From Arsukibacterium sp. UBA3155 (GTDB lineage: Bacteria; Pseudomonadota; Gammaproteobacteria; Enterobacterales; Alteromonadaceae), in contig DEYP01000022.1 of NCBI GenBank assembly GCA_002364615.1, positions 61,920 through 125,919 of the forward strand: a stretch of 64,000 nt of DNA, read 5' to 3'. Both the position numbers and the translations under genes were made by a program. This document shows positions 35,376 to 44,475 of the stretch, piece by piece; position 1 is the stretch's first letter; each line of letters starts with the position of its first letter. The notes below the pieces were generated by a model that saw only the letters and a program-made list of their open reading frames with translations, ran no database searches and had not been told where the DNA came from.

Positions 35376-38300
35376 TGCTGTTATCAGATTTATCCGTCAA
35401 GCGTCCGGTCTTTGCGACCGTTGTTAACTTGCTGCTGGTGGTATTCGGCATTGTCTGTTTTACCATGCTACCACTGCGGGAATTTCCTGACATAGACTCG
35501 CCAATTGTCAGTATTAATACTAATTATCCGGGTGCCTCCGCCGAAATTGTTGAAACCAAAATTACCCAGCTGCTGGAAGACCGGATCAGCGGCGTGGAGG
35601 GTATTAAAAGTATTAACTCGAACAGCCGCAATGGTCGCTCCAGTATCACCATAGAATTTAACGTTGAACGCGACATAGACTCTGCTGCCAACGATGTACG
35701 AGACAGAGTATCACGTGCTCTGAATAACCTGCCCGACCAGGCCGATCCTCCTGAAGTATCTAAAGCCAATGCTGACGAAGACACCATTGCCTGGTTTGTA
35801 CTGAACAGTGAGAATATGACCACGCTGGAGCTGACCGACTACGCGAACCGCTATATCGTTGAGCGCTTTTCGGTAGTTGATGGCGTAGCCCGCATTCAGT
35901 TAGGTGGTTCACGCGATTATGCTATGCGGGTTTGGCTGGACCGCGATGCGATGGCAGCCCGTGGCGTTACCGTGCAGGATATTGAAAGTGTGCTGCGCAA
36001 CGAAAACGTAGAACTTCCCGCCGGTAATATAAAATCATTCGACCGGGATTTTACCGTAAGAGTCATTCGCACCTATAAAACAGAACAGGATTTCCGGCGA
36101 CTGGTGATCAAGCGGGGTGACAATAATTACCTGGTTCGGCTTGGCGAAATTGCTGATGTAATGCTGACGTCAGAAGATGAAGAAAGTGAATTTCGCGGTG
36201 ACGGTAAAAACCTGCTGGGCATCGGCATTATTAAACAGTCTAAAGCGAATACCCTGGAAGTGGTGAAAGGCGCGCGCGCCGAAATGGAACGCATTAAGGC
36301 TCAGCTCCCACAAGGCACCACCATTGAGCCTGGTTATGACTCGTCGCTGTTTATCGCTGAGTCTATTAAAGAAGTCTACAACACGCTCGGTATTGCAATG
36401 GGCATGGTAGTGCTGGTTATTTTCCTGTTCCTGGGCAATATCAGAGCCACCTTTATTCCCGCAATTACCGTACCGGTGGCGCTGGTTGCTGCGGTAACGG
36501 TGCTGTTTGCGCTGGATTTTTCAATAAATTTATTAACGTTACTGGCCATGGTACTGGCGATTGGTCTGGTTGTTGATGACTCTATCGTTGTGCTGGAAAA
36601 CATTTACCGCAGAATAGAAAGTGGTGAGGCGCCGTTACTGGCGTCTTATCGCGGTGCCAGAGAAGTCGGCTTTGCCGTTATTGCCACGACGCTGGTGTTA
36701 ATTTCAGTATTTGTCCCTCTGGTATTTATGCAGGGTCAGCTGGGTAAACTGTTTACTGAGTTTGCGCTGGCAATTGCCGCCGCCGTAGCGTTCTCCAGCG
36801 TTACCGCGCTAACCCTGTCTCCAATGTTGTGTAGCAAATTATTGCGCCATCGCAAACGCGAGTCGAAATTAGGTCACGCCTTGCACCAGGGTTTCGCCAA
36901 ACTGGAAAACGGTTACCGCAAGCAACTTAACGTCGTCACCCAAACCCGCTGGCCGGTATTGGTAGTGGTGGTGCTGTGTTTTGCTGCCAGCTTCCAGCTG
37001 GTAAAAATGTTGCCCTCAGAACTGGCCCCGACCGAAGATCGCGGTACTTTCTTTATTTCAATGACGCCGGCTGAAGGTGCCAGCTATCAGAGCAATAGCC
37101 GGAATATGCGGCTGATTGAAGATATTCTGATGCCCTACTACGAAGACGGTGAATTTAACCGACTGTTGATCCGGGTTCCCGGCTGGGGCGGCAGTGGCGG
37201 TATTGCCATTGTTGGTGCCGAAAACTGGAATAATGGCAAGAGACGTACCGCGGAGCTGATGCCTGAGGTCGCGGCAAAAATTAACGAATTGCCCGATGTA
37301 CGAGCCTTCACCTTTATGCGCAGCGGTTTAGGTGGCGGTGGTGGTGGTGGCAGGCCGGTTCAGTTTGTGTTGCAGGGCAATACCTACGAAGAGCTGGCTC
37401 GCTGGCGCGATACCGTGATTAATAAAGCCAGTGAAAACCGTAACCTGCTGATGCTGGATCATGATTATAAAGAAACGGTGCCTCAGGTATTGGTTGAAAT
37501 TAACACCGAAAGAGCCGGTGATCTTGGTATCTCTGTTGGTGCAATTGGCCGGGCATTGGAGGCGATGCTGGGCGGACGACGGGTTACCACCTTCTTAGAT
37601 CGTGGCCGCGAATACGATGTTATTCTGGAAGGCTGGGATGATGATTTTCAGGCGCCGGGTTCTATCAAGGATGTGTTTATCCGCTCCGACAGTACTGGCC
37701 AGCTCATTCCACTGGATAACCTGGTTACCCTGCGTGAAGAAGCAACCTCTGCCGCATTGAATCGCTATAATCGGATGCGCTCGATTACCATCTCCGCTAG
37801 TCTGGCACCGGGCTACAGCCTGGGAGAGGCACTGGAGTATCTGGAAACCATTGTCCAAACCGAAATTCAGGACACTGTCGGAATTGACTACAAAGGTGAA
37901 TCGCAGCTATTTCAGGAAAGTGGTGAGTCTACTTTGTTAGTGTTTTTACTGGCTCTGGTGATTACCTATCTGGTACTTGCCGCCCAGTTTGAAAGCTTTA
38001 TTCATCCCCTGGTGATTATGATCACGGTACCACTAGGATTGGTAGGCGCGTTGTCCGGCCTGTATTTCTTTGATATGTCTCTGAATATCTACAGCCAGAT
38101 TGGCCTGGTCATGTTGATAGGCCTGGTAGCGAAAAATGGCATTCTGATTGTCGAGTTTGCTAACCAGCTACGGGATGCCGGCGTTGAATTTGAAGAATCA
38201 GTACGCCGGGCGGCTATTCAGCGGTTACGACCCATTACCATGACGTGCTTTACCACCATTATGAGCAGTTTGCCGCTGATTATCGCCACCGGCCCCGGCT

Positions 38301-38500
38301 CTGAAAGTCGGATGGTAATTGGTATGGTGATATTCTGTGGTGTGGCGCTGGCAACATTGCTAACCCTGTACGTGGTGCCAGTAACGTACATTGCGATTGC
38401 CCGCAACACCGGCTCACCTAAAGCACTCAGCCTTAAGCTGAAGCGTCTGGAGCAGCAAGCACCGGACGAGCATGCTGCCGATGAACTAGGAACTAAATAG
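35375..38500 (+). CDS. RND multidrug efflux permease, second system
   Basis: HAE1-type proton antiporter of 1041 residues. Proton-relay residues are D401-D402 in GLVVDDSIVVLENI and K920 in LVAKNGILIVEF. The N-terminus (DLSVKRPVFATVVNLLLVVFG) is TM1. A run of seven Gly near residue 655 (SGLGGGGGGG) falls in the second periplasmic half, just before RPVQFVLQG; a Gly-rich segment here is seen in several relatives of this branch. It differs strongly from the first RND permease and probably has another substrate range. Confidence 0.95.
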   Translation: MLLSDLSVKRPVFATVVNLLLVVFGIVCFTMLPLREFPDIDSPIVSINTNYPGASAEIVETKITQLLEDRISGVEGIKSINSNSRNGRSSITIEFNVERDIDSAANDVRDRVSRALNNLPDQADPPEVSKANADEDTIAWFVLNSENMTTLELTDYANRYIVERFSVVDGVARIQLGGSRDYAMRVWLDRDAMAARGVTVQDIESVLRNENVELPAGNIKSFDRDFTVRVIRTYKTEQDFRRLVIKRGDNNYLVRLGEIADVMLTSEDEESEFRGDGKNLLGIGIIKQSKANTLEVVKGARAEMERIKAQLPQGTTIEPGYDSSLFIAESIKEVYNTLGIAMGMVVLVIFLFLGNIRATFIPAITVPVALVAAVTVLFALDFSINLLTLLAMVLAIGLVVDDSIVVLENIYRRIESGEAPLLASYRGAREVGFAVIATTLVLISVFVPLVFMQGQLGKLFTEFALAIAAAVAFSSVTALTLSPMLCSKLLRHRKRESKLGHALHQGFAKLENGYRKQLNVVTQTRWPVLVVVVLCFAASFQLVKMLPSELAPTEDRGTFFISMTPAEGASYQSNSRNMRLIEDILMPYYEDGEFNRLLIRVPGWGGSGGIAIVGAENWNNGKRRTAELMPEVAAKINELPDVRAFTFMRSGLGGGGGGGRPVQFVLQGNTYEELARWRDTVINKASENRNLLMLDHDYKETVPQVLVEINTERAGDLGISVGAIGRALEAMLGGRRVTTFLDRGREYDVILEGWDDDFQAPGSIKDVFIRSDSTGQLIPLDNLVTLREEATSAALNRYNRMRSITISASLAPGYSLGEALEYLETIVQTEIQDTVGIDYKGESQLFQESGESTLLVFLLALVITYLVLAAQFESFIHPLVIMITVPLGLVGALSGLYFFDMSLNIYSQIGLVMLIGLVAKNGILIVEFANQLRDAGVEFEESVRRAAIQRLRPITMTCFTTIMSSLPLIIATGPGSESRMVIGMVIFCGVALATLLTLYVVPVTYIAIARNTGSPKALSLKLKRLEQQAPDEHAADELGTK

Positions 38501-38537
38501 CCAGCAGGTTTAACCAATGTTAACCCGCTGATTTACC

Positions 38538-39284
38538 CTAAAAAGGTAAAACGGCGCCGTCCCAGTTCAGCAGCTTACCGCTAAGCTGGGGCGTTAACGC
38601 TGCAGCCACTGCCGCCATCCTTTTGGCGGTAGCCTCACTGCTTTGTAATTGGCCGGAGGGGACATTGGCCTGAAAGGGTGCTGACAACGCCGTATCCGTG
38701 GTACCAGGATGTAAACTTACTACCGAGGCCGTTTTATTATAGCGGCCCACTTCAATGCTATTAGTTTTCACCAGCATGTTGACGGCTGCTTTGCTAAGGC
38801 GATAGCTATACCAGCCCCCTAACTGATTGTCAGAGATACTACCGACCTTAGCACTTAACACCAGCACCTTGATGCCGGCTTGCCTGGTTAAATAACTGAA
38901 TAACGCTTTTAAATACAGTGCAGGCTGCACCACATTAATTTCAAAGCTTTTGTACATTTGTAATACGCTCAACTGCCGCAGGGTTTTCTCCGGTCCATGC
39001 TGGTTATCATGCAACCAGCCCTGACAGATAAAAATAAGTGCAGGCTCGGCCCTGATGGCTTCAGCAACCACCTTATTAATCGCTTGCTCACTTCTTTCGC
39101 TTTCGTCATCGGTTTGACTTGACTCAAGCGACAGCCAGCTGACTCCTTCGCTGGCCATCAATGCGGGGCGAGGCTGGCGACTAATCGCCTGTACCTGATG
39201 ACCTTGCTGGCAATAATGCTGCACCAGGCCCATGCCAATGCCACTGCCACTGCCGGCACCAATAATCAGAACATTTTCAGCCAT
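38538..39284 (-). CDS. SDR family oxidoreductase
   Basis: Short-chain dehydrogenase/reductase of 248 residues. It has the nucleotide-binding GAGSGSGIG motif at the N-terminus (VLIIGAGSGSGIGMGLV) and the catalytic Ser (VLSAKVGSIS) and Tyr-Lys in YSYRLSK. The adenine-ribose region SRQPRP after strand 2 suggests NADP(H). The substrate is not known. ATG 39284 has AAGGAG before it and overlaps the end of the upstream flavoprotein gene by eight bases, so the two form an operon. Confidence 0.88.
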   Translation of the reverse strand: MAENVLIIGAGSGSGIGMGLVQHYCQQGHQVQAISRQPRPALMASEGVSWLSLESSQTDDESERSEQAINKVVAEAIRAEPALIFICQGWLHDNQHGPEKTLRQLSVLQMYKSFEINVVQPALYLKALFSYLTRQAGIKVLVLSAKVGSISDNQLGGWYSYRLSKAAVNMLVKTNSIEVGRYNKTASVVSLHPGTTDTALSAPFQANVPSGQLQSSEATAKRMAAVAAALTPQLSGKLLNWDGAVLPF

Positions 39285-40350
39285 GCGCAATAATCTCCTT
39301 TGCTGCCGCCACGCCACTTAACCAGGCGTTTTCTACCCGGCCACCTTTTAACCAGTCTCCGGCAAAAGCCAGCTTTAGCCCTGCATGATAATCAGCCGCA
39401 TCCTGAGTAACGGCAGGATTAATCTGGGCATACAGCCAGCGATGGCTGATGGCCTTATTAACACTGAGCGGCAGGTCAAAAATCAACTCCAGCTCGGCTT
39501 TGGCAAGCGCCGCTATCTGCGCCGGCTCTGCTTGTAAATGTAAGATTGAACATTGCGGGCTAAAATGGACTAACCAGTTTTCTGCCTTGTTATCTCTGGC
39601 TGGCTTACTGTTTTGTCTTGCCAACCAGCTGATATTGCCTTCTTTAACAAAAATAGCATCAGCGTCGGTTGGCAGCGCCCCGGCTAATTGTAAATTGACC
39701 GCCCAGCATGGCAGCAATGCCTGCGAGTGGGCCTGTACCAGGTTTATTATCGGAATAAGTTCATTGTATCCTGGCGCTTCGGGTGCCGCGGCAGTGGCCA
39801 GTAAGGTGTGCAGTTGCACTGGTGGCAACGCTAATATCAGTGCCTGGTATGGGCCAAAACGTTGGTTATGCTGGTCAAACAGATACCAGCCATCACCTGA
39901 CGGCGCATTATTATCAACACCGTTATCAGCGACGTTGTCAGCAACACTGTCTGAAACATAGTGCAGCCGGCTTATCCGGCACTCTAAATGCCCGGCTATA
40001 TCTGCAAGCAAGGCTTTTACCGGCGCCTGCATTGAAGGCTTACCCACCAGCCGGATAGTGCTATCAGATGATGGGTACAACTGCCCCCGCTCAAAACGAT
40101 AACATTTTGCTGGCCAGTAACTGATCACCCCACCAGATAGCCACTGGCTAACCTGCTCGTTAAAAGGTTCGCTGCGGGCAGTAAAGTACTGAGCACCTAA
40201 ATCCAGATAGTGTCCGCCATCCCGTTTAGAGCTCATTCTGCCGCCGGCCGAACGACCTTTATCAAATACCTCTACCTGCCAACCTGCCAGTTTAAGTGTG
40301 CTGGCCGCTGCAGCCCCTGCCATCCCGGCACCAATTACTGCCACCGACAT
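39277..40350 (-). CDS. FAD-dependent oxidoreductase, renalase-like
   Basis: A 357-residue flavoprotein of the NAD(P)-binding/amine-oxidoreductase superfamily, closest in layout to bacterial renalase-type proteins. The N-terminus has the dinucleotide motif VIGAGMAGAAAASTL, then DKGRSAGGRMSSKR (the RxxGGR-like FAD motif) and LDLGAQYFTAR. The C-terminus has the FAD-binding LAFAGDWLKGGRVENAWLSG. A low-complexity VADNVADNGVDNN stretch (about 135-147) is a small repeat expansion in a surface loop. The reaction is unknown; the SDR gene is coupled downstream. Confidence 0.85.
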   Translation of the reverse strand: MSVAVIGAGMAGAAAASTLKLAGWQVEVFDKGRSAGGRMSSKRDGGHYLDLGAQYFTARSEPFNEQVSQWLSGGVISYWPAKCYRFERGQLYPSSDSTIRLVGKPSMQAPVKALLADIAGHLECRISRLHYVSDSVADNVADNGVDNNAPSGDGWYLFDQHNQRFGPYQALILALPPVQLHTLLATAAAPEAPGYNELIPIINLVQAHSQALLPCWAVNLQLAGALPTDADAIFVKEGNISWLARQNSKPARDNKAENWLVHFSPQCSILHLQAEPAQIAALAKAELELIFDLPLSVNKAISHRWLYAQINPAVTQDAADYHAGLKLAFAGDWLKGGRVENAWLSGVAAAKEIIAHG

Positions 40351-40447
40351 AAAAAGCTTTCCTGATTAGCGAACCACATAGGTATTTATTACGTTATGCT
40401 AAGGCATCCCGATCGGTAATTTTACAATCTAACTTAACGGAGTAACC

Positions 40448-40981
40448 ATGAGCAATGAGATTGCCACCTTTGGCGCCGGCTGTTTCTGGTGTCTGGAGTC
40501 GGCACTTAACCAACTGCAAGGTGTGGAGCAAGCGCTTAGCGGTTACATGGGTGGTCACACTAAAGATCCGGACTATCGCAGTATTTGCACCGGCACCACG
40601 GGCCATGCCGAAGTGGTGCAGGTTAGCTTCAACCCGCAACACATTAGCTTTGAGCAATTGTGCCGGATTTTCTTTGTGTTGCATGACCCGACCCAGCTAA
40701 ATCGGCAGGGTAACGATACCGGCACCCAGTACCGCTCGGTGGTGTTTACCCACAGCGACCAGCAAGCCGAAACGGCACAGGCTATTATTGACGAGCTGAC
40801 CGCCGAGCAACTTTTTCCCCGGCCGGTAGTGACCGAGATAAGCACGGCAAGCACCTTTTATCCGGCTGAAGATTATCATCAGGGTTATTTTTTGCAAAAC
40901 CCACAGCAAGGCTACTGTCAGGTTATTATTGCCCCGAAAATGGCGAAGTTTCGGCAACTGTTCAACAGTTTGCTGAAATAA
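40448..40981 (+). CDS. msrA: Peptide methionine sulfoxide reductase MsrA
   Basis: Repairs oxidised methionine by reducing the S-sulfoxide form in proteins, with thioredoxin as donor. The 177 residues have the catalytic motif GAGCFWCLE (C12) and the family's YMGGHTKDPDYRSICTGTTGHAE, GTQYRSVV and EDYHQGYF. One further Cys near the end (GYCQVII) may serve as resolving Cys. It is divergent from the renalase-like gene and convergent with the aminotransferase gene. Confidence 0.96.
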   Translation: MSNEIATFGAGCFWCLESALNQLQGVEQALSGYMGGHTKDPDYRSICTGTTGHAEVVQVSFNPQHISFEQLCRIFFVLHDPTQLNRQGNDTGTQYRSVVFTHSDQQAETAQAIIDELTAEQLFPRPVVTEISTASTFYPAEDYHQGYFLQNPQQGYCQVIIAPKMAKFRQLFNSLLK

Positions 40982-41012
40982 AAAAACCGCCATTGCGACA
41001 ACACTGGCGGTT
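40980..41012 (-). terminator. Rho-independent terminator of the aminotransferase gene
   Basis: On the minus strand TGGCGGTT-type stem pairs AACCGCCA (40985-40992) with TGGCGGTT (41005-41012) and is followed by seven T. It also lies directly after msrA, but plus-strand transcripts would lack a U-run. Confidence 0.8.
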
Positions 41013-41076
41013 CTACTCGGCTCGGGTCAGTTGACCACTAACAATTTAGCTTAAACAGCTGGCCAAACCGGAAAGA

Positions 41077-42273
41077 TTAACCTTTGAGCACGGTGGCAAC
41101 GGATCTGGCAAAGTAATCGATATTGCTATGGTTTAAACCAGCAATGCTTACCCGGCTTGAACCGACCATATAGACACTGAACTCGGCTTTTAAGCGATCG
41201 ATCTGCGCCTTAGTGATCCCCAGAAAGCTGAACATACCATGCTGACGGGTAATAAAGCTGAAATCGTCTGTAATCCCTTCAGCTGCCAGCTTATCAATGA
41301 TTAGCTGCCGGTAGTCATTAATCCGGTTACGCATTTCTGCCAGTTCCTGATGCCATAAGGTGGTCAACTCCTGACTATCCAGAATGTGGCCAACGATAAT
41401 AGCGCCATGGGCCGGTGGCATAGAGTAAATACTGCGAACCACACTGAGCAAATTAACCCGGGCAATTTCAGCTACTTTGCTGTCCGTTGCCACGATGCTG
41501 ATGGCACCGATCCGCTCACGGTATAAGCCAAAGTTTTTTGAGCAAGAGCTGCATAGCAGCAGTTCCGGCACATTATCGGCCAGATAGCGCAGACCGGCCG
41601 CATCTTCATCCAGACCACTACCGAAGCCCTGATACGCCATGTCGACCAGCGGGGTAAAGCCGCGCTCTTTGGCAATGGCAGTAAAACGTTGCCATTGTTC
41701 AAAGGTTAAATCCATACCGCTGGGGTTGTGACAACAGGCGTGCACCAGCACCACATCACCAGCCGGGATCTTATTCAAATCAGCAAACATTTGCTCGCTT
41801 TGCAAGCCTTTGCTGCTGTAATCGTAATACGCATATTCTTTGACTTTTAAACCGGCCGCCTGAAACAGTGAAATATGATTCGCCCAGGTAGGAGTCGTTA
41901 CCCAGATTGTTGCATTGGGGTTGGCGCGTTTAATAAACTCAGCGGCCACCCGCAAAGCACCAGTACCACCGGGGGTATGGGCGGAGGTTACCCGGTTGGC
42001 CAGTAACACCTGATGAGCCGGCCCGAACGCCAGCTTTTCAATATGGGTATTGAAATTCAGATCACCCGCCATCCCAATGTAGGTTTTGCTGTCTTCTTGG
42101 CGTAAACGCAGCGCTTCCGCTTCTTTTACACACTTAAGTACCGCAGTATGACCCTGCTCGTCTTTATAAACACCGACACCTAAATCAACCTTATTGGGGT
42201 TAGGATCGGCTTTATATTCAGCCATCAGGCCAAGAATGGGGTCAGTGGCAACCGTTTGTAACTGAGAAAACAT
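41077..42273 (-). CDS. Aromatic amino acid / aspartate aminotransferase
   Basis: PLP fold-type I class-Ialpha transaminase, 398 residues, the size of AspC and TyrB. PLP lysine K246 lies in SCSKNFGLYRERIG; the PHxNP-like segment is CCHNPSGMDLT; the C-terminal SSRVSIAGLN carries the arginine for the substrate carboxylate. It should interconvert aspartate, tyrosine or phenylalanine with 2-oxoglutarate; AspC and TyrB cannot be separated by eye. A 7-bp inverted repeat lies in its upstream gap. Confidence 0.94.
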   Translation of the reverse strand: MFSQLQTVATDPILGLMAEYKADPNPNKVDLGVGVYKDEQGHTAVLKCVKEAEALRLRQEDSKTYIGMAGDLNFNTHIEKLAFGPAHQVLLANRVTSAHTPGGTGALRVAAEFIKRANPNATIWVTTPTWANHISLFQAAGLKVKEYAYYDYSSKGLQSEQMFADLNKIPAGDVVLVHACCHNPSGMDLTFEQWQRFTAIAKERGFTPLVDMAYQGFGSGLDEDAAGLRYLADNVPELLLCSSCSKNFGLYRERIGAISIVATDSKVAEIARVNLLSVVRSIYSMPPAHGAIIVGHILDSQELTTLWHQELAEMRNRINDYRQLIIDKLAAEGITDDFSFITRQHGMFSFLGITKAQIDRLKAEFSVYMVGSSRVSIAGLNHSNIDYFARSVATVLKG

Positions 42274-42304
42274 AAGGTTCTACCTGATTAAAATGTTGCA
42301 GTAA

Positions 42305-42325
42305 AAGTAAGCAATTCACTTACTT
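42305..42325 (-). promoter_or_regulatory. Inverted repeat upstream of the aminotransferase gene
   Basis: AAGTAAG and CTTACTT, separated by seven bases, form a perfect inverted repeat 32 bases before the ATG. Nearby, GGTAACTT occurs twice 20 bases apart (42331 and 42351). Together they suggest an operator region, but the regulator is unknown; no TyrR box is present. Confidence 0.35.
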
Positions 42326-42356
42326 GCTAGGGTAACTTGCCTGTTTGCCGGGTAAC

Positions 42357-43040
42357 TTAGTTTCCGGGTAAAAAGTCCGGCACAACCAGACACACCGCTA
42401 CCAGTAACGCCATGGCAGCGGGAGTAAAAATGGCTTGCTGAAAATGTTCTGCATCGACAATACCGGCTATTTTGCCTGATTGGTCAAACAGAGGCAAACA
42501 CGCTTCAGCCTGCACCTTAGGATCGCAGGTATAGTACTCACCGCCAGCAGCTAAATAGTCAGGCACACTATTAATCACCCTGCCCTGCCCGCTTAAACCC
42601 ACGGTGCTGTTATTGCTTATTTTGGCAAACTCGCTGTTCAGGGGAAACTCAGCCCGCGAGGCGGCGCCGTAATAAGCCAGCTTAACCAATACAGGCTCAC
42701 CCATGGTATTGGCACGTGCCTGGTAAATACCAAACCAGTCCTGGCCGCTATGCTGTTGATAGTAGCTGGCAATAGCATTAAGTTTACCCAGAGCATGCTG
42801 GTTAGCTGGCGTTTCGCCGCCCAGAATAGGCGCTAAACGGTAAGGCTCTGCTGCCAGATGACCAAATAAACTGCACGCCCCCCCTTCACCCAGCTCCGGC
42901 ACCAGAAACTGCCACTGCACCGTCCCCAGTGCAGTTTGCAGATGGTCGGCCAGCGCGACGCGCTGTTGTTCGATTTCAGCGCTGATATCGCCATACTCAG
43001 CCAATAAGCCACTTTGTTGTAAATACTCAAATGCCTGCAT
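42357..43040 (-). CDS. GAF-domain protein, fRMsr-like but altered
   Basis: A 227-residue cytoplasmic protein. Residues about 25-205 form a GAF domain similar to free methionine-(R)-sulfoxide reductases: WFGIYQAR, the segment GLSGQGRVINSV, YYTCDPKVQAEACLPLF and a C-terminal GKIAGIVDAEH. The active-site GVCG-type cysteine of true fRMsr is replaced by SGQGRV, so reductase activity is doubtful although the CD...EACLPL part is kept. A hydrophobic tail (about 207-222) may bind membrane. It is upstream of the aminotransferase gene on the same strand. Confidence 0.7.
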   Translation of the reverse strand: MQAFEYLQQSGLLAEYGDISAEIEQQRVALADHLQTALGTVQWQFLVPELGEGGACSLFGHLAAEPYRLAPILGGETPANQHALGKLNAIASYYQQHSGQDWFGIYQARANTMGEPVLVKLAYYGAASRAEFPLNSEFAKISNNSTVGLSGQGRVINSVPDYLAAGGEYYTCDPKVQAEACLPLFDQSGKIAGIVDAEHFQQAIFTPAAMALLVAVCLVVPDFLPGN

Positions 43041-43187
43041 ACTTCACCGGGCTATAGCCGTCCAGATTTCTAAAAGTTGAGCTATTTTAGCAGAAGCGAT
43101 TAAAAAGCCAAGCCGGGCAGATAAAAACTTGCTGGCAGCCACTTCGCTCGGTAAGCTGACGTTAAACGTATATCAACCCTGAGTTTC

Positions 43188-43601
43188 ATGGCAAACGTTA
43201 TGGCACAGAAAATCTCGCTTGACGACTGGCAGCAGCAACTTGGTCGGCGCGAAAGCAACACCGATAGCACCATCCCAAGCAACACCAGCCTGGTTTATAG
43301 CACACAAAGCGGCAGTGTGGCCAAAAACAAACCCGCTGAACAGGCAGGCACTGCTTATCCAGATGGGGCGGTGCGTCTGCGCCGGGAAAAAAAAGGCCGC
43401 GGTGGTAAAACCGTGTTAACAATAAGCGGCATCGCTAAGCCGGCAACCGAGCTGGCAGAGATTTGCGCCGGATTAAAGAAAAAATGTGCCTGCGGTGGCT
43501 CCGTGAAAGACGGTATTATTGAAATCCAGGCCGATAAACGGCAACTGATAGAACAACACTTAAGCCAGCTAGGGTTTAATGTGAAATGGGCCGGCGGTTA
43601 A
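43188..43601 (+). CDS. yciH: SUI1/YciH-type translation initiation factor-like protein
   Basis: A 137-residue protein with a C-terminal SUI1 domain (about 65-137): VRLRREKKGRGGKTVLTISGI, then KKKCACGGSVKDGIIEIQADKR and a short GFNVKWAGG end. The YciH family affects start-codon fidelity in bacteria and is homologous to eukaryotic eIF1. The N-terminal 60 residues are polar and probably disordered. ATG 43200 is an alternative start; neither has a clear ribosome site. Divergent from the GAF gene. Confidence 0.92.
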   Translation: MANVMAQKISLDDWQQQLGRRESNTDSTIPSNTSLVYSTQSGSVAKNKPAEQAGTAYPDGAVRLRREKKGRGGKTVLTISGIAKPATELAEICAGLKKKCACGGSVKDGIIEIQADKRQLIEQHLSQLGFNVKWAGG

Positions 43602-43641
43602 GCCAGGACAACCTTCAGCAGCATAAGTAACAGGAATTTCT

Positions 43642-44439
43642 ATGCAACAATTGTCACCTGCCGATCTGCACATCTTACTGGTTGAGCCGTCAGATACTCA
43701 GCGAAAAATTATCAGTCGTCACCTGAAAATGGAACAAGTACAACATATTAGCGAGGCTAGCTCAGTCAGCAGTGCCTTTGCCCAGATCAGCGAACATCAA
43801 CCCGATTTAATAGCCTGTGCCCTGCATTTTGCCGATGGCACTGCGCTGGATTTATTACAGAAAATTAAACAGCAGCCCGCGCTCTCAGAAATACCCTTTA
43901 TGCTGGTATCCAGTGAAACCCGCAAAGCAACCCTGGAAGAATTTAAGCAATCCGGGGTGGTGGCTATTTTACCAAAACCTTTTACCACTGCGCATTTGGG
44001 TAAAGCCTTAAATGCTGCCATTGACTTACTCAGCCCGAGCGAGCTGGAACTGTCATTATTTGATGTGCATGATATTCGGGTACTAGTGGTAGACGACAGC
44101 CGGCTGGCCCGCAATCATATCAAGCGGGTACTGACTAATTTAGGCATCCAGCACCTGACAGAAGCTGAAGATGGCCAGCAAGCAATTGAAATTTTAAAGC
44201 AGCAGATGTTTGATTTAGTAGTCACCGACTACAATATGCCGGAAGTGAATGGCCGCGAGCTTACCCAGTATATTCGTGAAAACAGCCAACAGTCTCACAT
44301 TCCGGTATTAATGGTAACCAGCGAAGCCAATGACACCCATTTAAGTAATATTGCCCAGTCCGGCGTTAATGCCATGTGTGACAAACCCTTTGAACCGGAA
44401 CTGGTAAAAGCATTGCTGTTTAAATTACTCGAGCAATAA
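43642..44439 (+). CDS. Tandem receiver-domain response regulator
   Basis: A 265-residue protein made of two REC domains and no output domain. The second REC (about 145-265) is complete: VLVVDDSRLARN (D151, D152), phosphoacceptor D196 in VVTDYNMP and Lys in MCDKPFEPE. The first REC (about 10-130) has lost the phosphoacceptor Asp (A60 in DLIACALHF) and part of the acid pocket (LLVEPSD). It therefore looks like a pseudo-receiver joined to a CheY-like domain. No kinase gene is adjacent. Confidence 0.9.
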   Translation: MQQLSPADLHILLVEPSDTQRKIISRHLKMEQVQHISEASSVSSAFAQISEHQPDLIACALHFADGTALDLLQKIKQQPALSEIPFMLVSSETRKATLEEFKQSGVVAILPKPFTTAHLGKALNAAIDLLSPSELELSLFDVHDIRVLVVDDSRLARNHIKRVLTNLGIQHLTEAEDGQQAIEILKQQMFDLVVTDYNMPEVNGRELTQYIRENSQQSHIPVLMVTSEANDTHLSNIAQSGVNAMCDKPFEPELVKALLFKLLEQ

Positions 44440-44443
44440 TACT

Positions 44444-44470
44444 ACAGCACCCAGTCAGGCTGGGTGCTGT
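44444..44470. terminator. Bidirectional hairpin terminator, REC-REC / M28 peptidase
   Basis: ACAGCACCCAG pairs with CTGGGTGCTGT around a 5-base loop, lying five bases after the receiver stop and six bases before the end of the convergent peptidase gene. U-tracts on both sides are weak. Confidence 0.7.
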
Positions 44471-44475
44471 ATCTG

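Noticed and set aside
39449-39961. 170-codon open frame on the plus strand
   Set aside because: Antisense to the renalase-like flavoprotein; composition is that of a shadow frame.
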